Positions 56,008 through 64,000 of a DNA stretch of 64,000 bases are shown here, one piece after another (positions within the stretch are counted from its first letter, which is position 1; every line of letters starts with the position of its first letter). The DNA lies in assembly GCA_039090855.1 (NCBI GenBank), contig CM077013.1, positions 136,049,240 through 136,113,239 on the forward strand, read 5' to 3'. The position numbers and the translations under genes were made by a program. The stretch comes from Macrothele yani. Its lineage: Eukaryota > Arthropoda > Arachnida > Araneae > Macrothelidae. The notes under the pieces are model-generated. The model worked only from the letters and a program-made list of their open reading frames with translations. It was not told where the DNA came from and did not search any database.

Positions 56008-57333
56008 CAGTCATTTGCAAAAGTTTAAGACCACCTGTTGGTATTAGGAGATTTCTACCAATTAAGTCAGCTACTGTCTGTATTACTCAACTTCCTGCCG
56101 GTGTTGCATTATCCTATACACCGCCTGCTGTTGATAGAGTTGCGGAAGCGTGCCAGCGTCAGTTTGCTTCTGGCTTTCATGTTCTGTATAGCGAAAAATA
56201 GGCAAAAAAGCGTCATTAAATGTTACTCAGAGTGCACAAATAATGATTTTATATCATGAAGGATACTCCGAACAAGATCATGAATGTGAGCAAGACTCCT
56301 GTTCATGATATACGATCATGAAATTTCGAGATACAAGTGAATTTAGCGACCAAAAGAGAAGTGGACGTCAAAGGAAAACAACCCCACGTGACGAAAATAC
56401 CATAAGGCGAATAGTTATGCGTTCTCCAAAGAGTTCGTGCAAGAAAATGAAGGCATTTCTACATTCAAAAGGGTCTGATATTAGTATCAGCACTGTTTCC
56501 GGACGTATTACCAAAGATTTTGGATTAAAGTCTTTTAAACCTGCACATAAACTTAGACTAACCTCTGTCATGAAAAAGAAGATAGTCCAGTTTCCGAAGC
56601 GTCATCAATCGTGGGCTGCTGAAAATTGCAGCCAAGTTCTGTTTTTCGATGAATCAACTGTGCGCCAATTTGAATCACGCGATGGACATGTTCGGCGACC
56701 GAAGGCAAAAGGTTTGATGAAAAATACACGGAAAGCACCGTGAGATATCCACCTAGTCAGATGATATGGAGTTCTATGTCAGCATCCGGTACTCCGTCAT
56801 TGTCCTTTTTTGCCGACAGGTACTAGCATGACTGGTCCTTCGTATGTATAGAAATGTTACGTGAGAAGCTGTTAACTCATATGCAAGTGCACAGATGCAC
56901 AATACTTATGCATGATGGTGCTCCGTGCCATAGGTCAAAGACAGTGAAGGACTACCTGCAGAGGAAAAACATAATTGTGCTTGACTGGCATGGTAATAGT
57001 CCCTAAAGAAAATTTGTGGACCATTTTAAAACGCAAGGTAGCAGAAAAAAGCCATCAAATTCCTAAGCTTTGATTGACGTGTGGTGCAAAGACATTTCAA
57101 GTGACTACTGAAAATCCCTCATTAAGAGTATGCCACATCGTATTCTGTCCGTTATAAAAAGCAAAGGTGGCCACACAAAGTACTGATTTCGGTCTTTTTG
57201 TGTTCTAAAGAATGTAAGTATTCATCTGTGGTATCATTTTTTCAAATATCTCTGACTAGTAATTAGTTGTGTCTTTGAAAATCTTAATTTTTTCAATAAA
57301 TTGGCGGGTGGTCCCGAATTTTGCAAGTAGCTG
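56008..57333 (+). mobile_element. Degenerate Tc1-like transposon, family G
   Basis: Terminal repeats CAGTCATTTGCAAAAGTTTA (left) and CAGCTACTTGCAAAATTCGG (read inward from the right), then GACCACC in both. TA is present at the left flank only. The gene inside is decayed. Confidence 0.75.
56230..57185 (+). pseudogene. Tc1 transposase (family G), decayed
   Basis: The 141-codon frame (56,318-56,743) carries RSGRQRKTTPRDENTIRRIV, SISTVSGRITKDFGLKSFKP and QVLFFDESTVRQFESRDGHV with the first aspartate. The second motif appears near 56,910 (LMHDGAPCHRS in a shifted frame) and the C-terminus near 57,130 (MPHRILSVIKSKGGHTKY). Several stops; the region of the third residue (DWHGNSP) lacks NPIE. Confidence 0.75.
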
Positions 57334-57850
57334 AATTTCATTTAAATGTTCCCTTAATTGTAATAAATCATTTTCATGATTTCAGGAAAACTCGGAAGAC
57401 GCAGGCCCAGAAGACGGCTGATGTCTTCAAAACTAACGCAACTCCGGGCCCTTCTGTTGGTAAGCAAATAAATAAAGAAAAAGTACAGGATTGATAAAGC
57501 CAAACAGCAAAATCATGTCCCAATCAGGATACAGAATCCTGGAATTAACTTCCGGTCTACCAGAACGTAACAGCAACTTACAGACATAAAAATAAATTCT
57601 GACTCTTTGGTAAATGCATACGTGGTAGCCAGTGCGGTAAGATCTTTAATTCCAACAGCAGATTTGGCCAATATTTTACTAAAAGGTTGTAGCTGCTGGC
57701 TGCTTTGAAGGCAGCATATTTTTTTACCCTGAACTCATCGACCAGCAGTGAATTTTTCAATATTGAAATATTAGCATTCGTCAACATTAAACACAACACA
57801 ACAAAAATACAGAAAATATTGTGTAAGCATTAAGAAAAAATGAAAAACGA
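57334..57850. other. No gene seen
   Basis: No motif recognised. Confidence 0.4.
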
Positions 57851-58255
57851 AACAAAGATGATATTAACAATTATAAACCTATTAGTATTTTGTCAGAAGT
57901 GTATAAACTTTTCACAAAAATAATATTAAAAAGATTAACTTCAAAATTAGAAAAAGCAAAATCGTTAGGACAAGCGGGTTTTAGGTTTGGTTACCCTACA
58001 ATAGGCCATCTACATGTAATTAACGAATTAGCAGAAAAAATTAATATCAGAAAGAAGTTCACTTAGATTTTGTAGACAATACCAAAACTTTTGATTCTAT
58101 TAGATTCTATATATCAAAAGGAAATTAGTTCTTCAATTAAAGGACAAACATTGGAAAGAAAATATGTCATTTTAATAAATAAAATGCATAGCAAGGCTAC
58201 AGCAACAATAAAGATAGAGAACCTAGGCTCGGTTTTCAAAACACAGAAGGGGTTA
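57851..58255 (+). pseudogene. Reverse transcriptase fragment of a second RTE-like LINE
   Basis: Reads NNYKPISILSEVYKLFTKII, SLGQAGFRFGYPTIGHLHVI, NELAEKINIRKK, then a stop where the YEKAFDS box should be. Clearly related to, but distinct from, the LINE at 35,921. It ends abruptly where minisatellite begins. Confidence 0.7.
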
Positions 58256-59415
58256 GACAACAAAGAAGGATTTTTTTCAAATCGGACTCCTAGAAGTAGA
58301 GATATTGACAAAAATAAAATATACATCTACGCCTCCTGGCATAGAAACCATGCATTATTTCAAGAAGAAAATGTTCCTAAAATGTTTGTCGACATGAGTA
58401 GTATCGGTCAACAAACGACTTTTTTGCAATCGAGATTTTAGAAGCTCATATTATGTTGCAAATACATCTGAAGCGGAAATTAAGACTTACGCCACCTGGT
58501 GGCCAAACCATTTTTACAAAAATTAGAAATTACGTGCAAAGGATTTCCCATCAGAATTTTTCAAATCGGAGACTTAGAAGCAGAGATATAGGGATAAACG
58601 CAATTTACCTCTACGCTCCCTAGCAGAAAGTCTATGAATTACTTGAAAATTTTGGAAATTGCATGAAAAACATGTCACACTGAAAATACCATCCAACAAA
58701 GAAGGAATTTTTCAAACCGGACTCCTAGAAGCAGAGATATTGACAAAAATAAGATATACATCTACGCCCCCTGGCGGATAAACCATGCATTATTTTAAGA
58801 AGCTATTCCAAAAATGTTTATCGATGTGAGTGGCATCAGTCCAAGAAAAAAATTTCAATCGATATTTTAGAAGCTCAGATTTTATGGCACATCAGAAGCA
58901 AAAATTAACACTTACGCCCCCTGGTGGCCAAAGTATTCTTTACCAAAAATTAGAAATTATATGCAAAAGATATTCCATCAGGAGCTGTAGCCGCTGAAGA
59001 AAAAAGTTTTCAAATCGGAGTTTTAGAAGAAGAGTTATTGGGGAAAATGTAATTTCCTTTTACGCCCCCTAGCGAAAAATCCATGCTTCATTTGAAAAAG
59101 TAACTATATCTAAAATACTCTTCGACGTAAATGGAATCGAAAGATAAAATAATTTTTTCAATCGGATGTTTAGAAGCAAATATGTGTAATAAAATGTATT
59201 TTTGAATTCGACATCAAGATGCATTTACGCCCTCTAGCGGCGAATTTGTACATCGTAAAAAAAAACGAAATGATGGATCATCATTCGCATATTTCAAGCT
59301 TTCCGATGCAAAATGAATTTTTCAAATTGAACTAATAATTGCAGAGATATCGTGGGCACAGGCGGACGGACAAATCGATAACATAGGCACGATCTTTTTT
59401 AACAAAAGACGTGCT
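58256..59415 (-). repeat. Hairpin-headed minisatellite element, family H1, copy 4 (truncated)
   Basis: About seven monomers, then CGTGGGCACAGGCGGACGG, and the hairpin at 59,386-59,415. The distal segment is missing; it joins the LINE fragment at about 58,255. Confidence 0.85.
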
Positions 59416-59469
59416 AAAAACCGTGACTCGTAGCCAACGTTGAAGTAAGTTTATGACTCCACGCCATTC

Positions 59470-60065
59470 CAAACGCAAACAAGTTTGACCAGTGGTGCTT
59501 TTTTAAGTGCGCACACCCTGGGAATTAAAACCTCTGCATTGGATCCACAAAGAAATAAAAACCTGACCTGTAGCGCCATCTGGAGATCTTTTAATTACAG
59601 TTGCTTTAACGATTTAGGGTGTCGGCTGGAAAAATAGCACTCCTGCAGCTGCAAACATTATTTACTGCGTTTTGTTTACTGTAGGAAGCAACGAACCTTC
59701 TCTTCACGAAAATATTGCGCAAAGGAATTAAGTTTAGCAGACAAACTTCAGCGAGTCAGTCTTATTGGAAATACATAAAAAGAAAACAAACAATATAACA
59801 GCAACTGTTTACACTGCTCCGTAGGACTCAAGCGGTGCTCATGTTGGCTAGCACACCTTGAGAGTTCCCCTGTTACGCTTGAAACCACAAGAAAATAAGA
59901 ACGTGACGTGCAGCGCCGTCTGGGCAGCGCTTGTACCAAACGCACCTGCTTTGAGGTCGTCGGATGGGTGCACGCGAAACAGCACACTCCAGGATTCTAG
60001 CGCGAATGCGAAATGCTTACTAAACGAACCGTTTCTCCTTAATGAAAACATTATATGAGGAAATT
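59470..60065 (+). repeat. Diverged direct duplication of about 250 bases
   Basis: 59,505-59,735 and 59,865-60,065 share spaced matches: CTGACCTGTAGCGCCATCTGG against GTGACGTGCAGCGCCGTCTGG (split here as related 20-base stretches), plus flanking similarity. Function unknown. Confidence 0.5.
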
Positions 60066-60226
60066 AATTTTAACCACCACTTGAAGCCTTTGGACGAACT
60101 CTGGCGAGTATTATTAGAAACAAGTCGGAAAAAATAATGTCGATAATGTAGGTTCGATCGCGACTCTCTGTGGGTGTGCGCCGCACACCTAGCACATCCC
60201 GAATATTTGCCTCTGATATATATATA

Positions 60227-61445
60227 CACTGAAGAGCAGTTAAATTAGAGGCAGCTGGCGTTATGCAAATCTGGCGCTGTGGGAGGCCCTGTAAACGGAA
60301 ACGACATGACGCATGCAGCAATCCGACAATATAAGGAACGATGCGACGGGAATCAGTAAGAGTCGGACGCAGTATGGGTAAGACGAAGGATCTAAGCGCA
60401 TTTGATCGTGGGCAAATTGTCGGGGCCCGACGAATGGGCCACTCCATCTCGGAAGTCGTGCAGGCACTGGGATTTTCACGAGCCATTGTGTCACGGGTGT
60501 ACCGTGAGTACATCGAATCCGGTAAAACCATCCCTGCAAGGCCCAACTGCCGTGGACAACAGCGTGTGGATAAGCGGGGTCATCGTCGGCTAGCTCGCAT
60601 TGTAACAGCGGATAGACGGGCCACAGTGCAAGAAATCACTCGGCAATTTAACACTGGTGCACAAAAAACGTGTAAGCAGCCACACCATCCAGAACCATCT
60701 CCTAGCTATAGGGCACAGAATTCATCGTGCCACGAGGGTACCGCTGCTGACCGCACATCACAGGGTGCAAAGATTAGCATGGGCGAGAGAACATCGCCAC
60801 TGGACCCTAGACATGTAGGAAAATGTTGCCTGGACTGATGAGTGGAGATTCACGTTGGTACATGCGGATGTCAGGATACGAGTATGGCTCAAACCACATG
60901 AAGCGATGGATCCTTCTTGCCAGCAGGGTACTCTTCAAGCTGGTGGGGCTGGCATTCTCGTCTGGGGACTGTTTACGTGGACTGAAATGGGACCCTTGGT
61001 ACGTGTGACATCGTCCCTCACAGATCAATGTTACCGGGATATCCTGGAAGACCATTTGCTCCCGTTTGTGCATCTTCAACATCCCAATGGGGACCTCATC
61101 CTGCAACAAGACAATACACCATGCCATCGCTCCCGAATTGTATCCGAATGGTTGGATGAAAACTCCACCGACGTGACCTCGTTTCCTTGCCCAGCTAGGT
61201 CACCTGACCTCAATCCCATCGAGCAAATCTGGGATGCCATCGAGAGAGATGTTGAAGGCTCTGACCTCCTCCATCAAATCTTCGTAAACTGTGGGAGCTT
61301 GTTCAGGGTCGTGGATCCGTATGGCTTCCCAACGCTTGCGGTGTCTTTTCGAGTCCATGCCGAGACGAATCGCCAACGTCATCAGGGCGAAAGGTGGTGC
61401 TACACGTTATTAGGCAGGTATCTCTAATTCAATTGCTCTTCAGTG
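60227..61445 (+). mobile_element. Tc1-like transposon, family A, copy 3
   Basis: Left repeat CACTGAAGAGCAGTTAAATT, right repeat ending TTCAATTGCTCTTCAGTG. TA precedes it; TT follows, so the right flank duplication has mutated. Confidence 0.9.
60375..61427 (+). pseudogene. Tc1 transposase (family A), several frameshifts
   Basis: Likely start MGKTKDLSAFDRGQIVGARR at 60,375. Helix-turn-helix units as in copy 2. A one-base insertion in an A-run near 60,663 shifts the frame. The DDE domain (60,855-61,250) reads [60 protein letters not shown]; another frameshift near 61,260 spoils the C-terminus. The first aspartate lies just before the frame (WTDEWRF, S to W). Confidence 0.85.
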
Positions 61446-61534
61446 TTTATATACATGTTAATCGAGAAATTGATAAAACGTAAGTAACGTCGTTTTTACC
61501 GTACAGGCTTTCGACTGCAAACCGAATTTCTTAA

Positions 61535-61635
61535 ATTGGACATAATAGTTGCAGAAGTGTGTTGTGTTTCACTGATGGACAGGCATAGCGATAATATAAG
61601 CACGTACTTTCTTGTTTCGAAAAATGTACTAACAA
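61535..61635 (-). repeat. Remnant of the H1 hairpin end
   Basis: TTAAATTGGACATAATAGTTG, ATGGACAGGCATAGCGATAA and a decayed hairpin (AGCACGTACTTTC at 61,589) reproduce the order found at 54,490-54,600. Confidence 0.6.
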
Positions 61636-62240
61636 CTTTCTAAGATTAATCAATGGAAAACATTGTTTTCAATTTACTAAACAATTCTTGTAAATTTGCC
61701 GGAGTAAACAGAAAATAATTCTGAATAAAAAATGCCTCGCAAGATGTTGATAGTTCCATTGAAGGTTCTCTAACGAGCATATGTCAAAATTAATTTTTCA
61801 GATTTCTTTATTAGAGAATGAGTGTTTTTAAATGTTTGATAGTTTAAATTGTGTCGTTCCCTCTTGGGGAAGGAGAAAAAAACGTGTCGCGAATTTCAGA
61901 AAACTGAGCACTGTTCCGTGACGAATCAGTAGTGGTAACAAACGTACTCGAACTGAACTGACGAGCTATGGAATGGTAACTTATGAGTCACGCATCAGTG
62001 CATCTTGACAAACAAGCCGCTCTGCTCTGTCTTGAATCCATCATTACTACAGATGCAGAATGACTTCCATACTCTATTATGCTACAAGCTGCTCGTAACT
62101 CAAAGGATTTGGCACTCGCATTAAACAACAAAGATAGTCACATATTCAGCCGCTTTGGGATGAACGAAGAAAATAATCTCCTTAGCCTGCAGTTTTTAAA
62201 CTGAATAAATGGTAATTAATGAAAGTATTGGAAAGTACAG
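61636..62240. other. No gene seen
   Basis: No motif recognised. Confidence 0.4.
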
Positions 62241-63150
62241 GGCTATTAAAATGATTGTCGGCGTTCTAAAAAATCGCTGCACGTACTACACTTGAGATAG
62301 AAACATTAAATTTTGTAAATTGTGCAAGTAAACTCGCCAAATTTCATTCTGTGCCTTACAAATGCTCAATATAAGACCCTTTTTGTCACACTGTATACAT
62401 CTACACGAAAGTTCATTTCTTACCATACACGGCTTAGAATCTTAACGTTGATGGTTTGAATGGCGTTGTTGATAATATCTTGAGTTCCGGGATAGTCGCG
62501 GGTAAAGGGGGAACAAAAACGTGATCCTTCACGCAGCCGCACAGAAAAAATCACATGAAGCTAAGTCTGGGGAACGAAGTGACCTGGACCGAGGAACTTC
62601 TGATAAACGTCGGTCCCAAGTCCGATCTATCAATGCGGCAAGTGCTGGTTTAAAAATGCCCCGACTTCCTGTTTGAAATGAGGAGGGTCTTCATCTTTTT
62701 TTTTTTTTTTGATTGGAGGTTTAACGACCACCGTGAGAAACTCAATGGGCTATAAGCAGTGGCCCGTCCCTAATTTAGAGTCACTGGTTCCAGAGAATGG
62801 AGAGGGCCAGTGCCGTAAGACTAACACAACATCCATGCCTCACCGGGATTCGAACCCGGGCCCCGTTTGGACGAATCATCAGAGGCCATCGCTTAGACCA
62901 CTGCGCCACAGGGGCGGCGTCTCCATCTTATTGCAGTATGAAGATCACATTGTCTTCCTGCAGTTGGGGTCGTAGCCTTATAAACTGAGCATATCCAGAT
63001 AAATTGCACCCGTTACAGTCGTTTCGGCGAAGAAAACGGTCCGTACACCTTCGTTCTGAAAAGTTGCACGAGAACCGTCCTGAATGTCAGACGTCATCTG
63101 GCGGGCGCACCTGGAAACTTCTGAATGGTGGGAGGCTCGAAAAACAACTT
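62240..63150 (-). pseudogene. Mariner-like (DUF4817-type) transposase remnant, split by a SINE
   Basis: The minus strand right of the SINE (63,130-62,925) reads FQNEGVRTVFFAETTVTGAI and YLDML. Left of it (62,690-62,480) it reads, with frameshifts, SPDLASCDFF in the position of the third catalytic motif and further C-terminal residues. Heavily decayed; boundaries approximate. Confidence 0.55.
62696..62918 (-). mobile_element. SINE, family S1, inside a transposase remnant
   Basis: Minus-strand copy with poly-T, body and head. Flanked by TCTTCATCTT (before) and TCTCCATCTT (after), a target duplication with one later change. Confidence 0.88.
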
Positions 63151-63279
63151 TAAGAGTTTCAATACAATACTAATGATAAGCTTACCTTTAACTAATTCAA
63201 AGTTGCTGAAGCTCATTTCGTCACATTTCAGGCACGTGTCGGCAATTGCATACCTTACAGTGGCGAGATTTGTTCAGTA

Positions 63280-64000
63280 ATTATAGAGAGTGATCAAAAA
63301 GTTCCCAACCCCGATTTGAACAATTTTTATTCGCACTATATAGATACATAAAGTATACTTACAGCTGTGATACATCTTCCATCGACTTTTCAGCAACTGA
63401 TGTCTACCTAAACAACATGCTGGAAATGACCTTCGTGTTGCTGGGGGCAAATATCCAACCGGCGGCACATTTTTTTCGTAACGCGTTTCAGCATAGATGG
63501 CGTGATTTGCTTTTTAGCCTGAATAATGTTTGTTTTCAAGGACTGTAGGTTATGCGGATTGTTTGCATAAAAACGGTCCTTTAAATATCCCCACAGGAAA
63601 AAACACACAAACATTATTCCGAAAAGAAAAGATTGTTCAATAAGCCCTTGTGGTATCGAGTAAATTTACGAAACCAACGGCAATACAGTAGGCGCTTATG
63701 CGTATCAGGTGCCTTCAGTTCTTAGACAATTTTTACATTGTATGCCTGAAGCTGCAATCTTTTAGTCGCTTTCTGAGCTGTACGAAAGTTTCACCTGCTG
63801 AGATAAGCGACAAAGCGATTTTTTAGGTGACTCTTACAAACGTTTTTCAACATTGTTTATCATTTCCGGTGTTAACACACTTGGCCGGCCATTTCTAGGC
63901 ATATCATCAACACTTCCAGTTTTCCGAAATCTTACAAGTAAATTGTGTATCGTTGATTTACTTACCACAGTAAGCAGCGGAATTTTTTTCCTGAACTCTT
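63280..64000 (-). pseudogene. Mariner-like (DUF4817-type) transposase, internally deleted, runs off the right edge
   Basis: From the right edge the minus strand reads VSKSTIHNLLVRFRKTGSVD, DMPRNGRPSVLTPEM and further helix-turn-helix sequence, then jumps to FFLWGYLKDRFYANNPHNLQ, MLKRVTKKMCRRLDICPQQH and EGHFQHVV, the C-terminus (63,614-63,408). The two first catalytic motifs are deleted. A possible terminal repeat AGTGATCAAAAAGTTCCC lies at about 63,290. Confidence 0.7.

Noticed and set aside
42590..59235. CRISPR array suggested by regularly spaced GGGGGCGTAA cores
   Set aside because: The DNA is clearly eukaryotic, the monomers are similar along their entire length with no unique spacers, and there are no cas genes.

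Overview
This is a eukaryotic, AT-rich, animal-type repeat desert. I recognise no host protein-coding gene, rRNA, functional tRNA gene, operon or CRISPR array. The mix of Tc1/mariner DNA transposons, an RTE-type LINE, a Helitron, a Penelope-like fragment, tRNA-derived SINEs, LTR remnants and long minisatellite arrays points to an arthropod genome. A chelicerate (spider-like) is my best guess, from the many Tc1 families resembling those annotated in spiders. The assignment is inference and not proven.

Layout. 1-3.7 kb: a Tc1 copy cut by the window edge, next to a second degenerate Tc1 that carries a solo LTR with clean target duplication, then a long-inverted-repeat element. 4.8-6.1 kb: a hAT-like non-autonomous element with an 8-bp target duplication. 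6.2-7.6 kb: a decayed Tc1 with an inserted SINE that has a pentanucleotide tail. 8.4-11.2 kb: a three-level nest (Tc1 split by a hAT-like MITE, itself split by another Tc1). 11.4-16.1 kb: Tc1, a 5'-truncated RTE LINE, Tc1. 17.0-19.3 kb: two mariners. 19.5-26.9 kb: a decayed Helitron split by a SINE and by a 0.9-kb LTR element whose LTRs contain tRNA-like sequence, followed by a Helitron deletion derivative. 27.3-32.1 kb: three Tc1/mariner-type elements, one with a SINE inside. 32.9-33.4 kb: Penelope-like GIY-YIG fragment. 34.4-40.6 kb: Tc1, a full-length RTE LINE with a 10-bp target duplication, and a Tc1 with a full-length 354-residue reading frame. 41.3-42 kb: LTR-like sequence.

42-59.4 kb is different in kind: four copies of a roughly 2-kb element made of about 150-bp monomers grouped in threes, each headed by a hairpin with a GTA loop, plus two copies of a second, unrelated-looking element with the same architecture. 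Between them lie SINEs, a Tc1 with a perfect 28-bp palindrome in its gene, and transposase and LINE fragments. 60.2-64 kb: another Tc1, a decayed transposon with a SINE, and a transposase running off the right edge.

The reading frames do not work together as a pathway. They are independent mobile elements, nearly all inactivated, and the nesting order gives a relative history. Most useful leads: the tRNA-bearing mini-LTR element (24,909-25,825), the hairpin-headed minisatellite elements (42-59 kb), and several insertions whose target duplications date them relative to each other.
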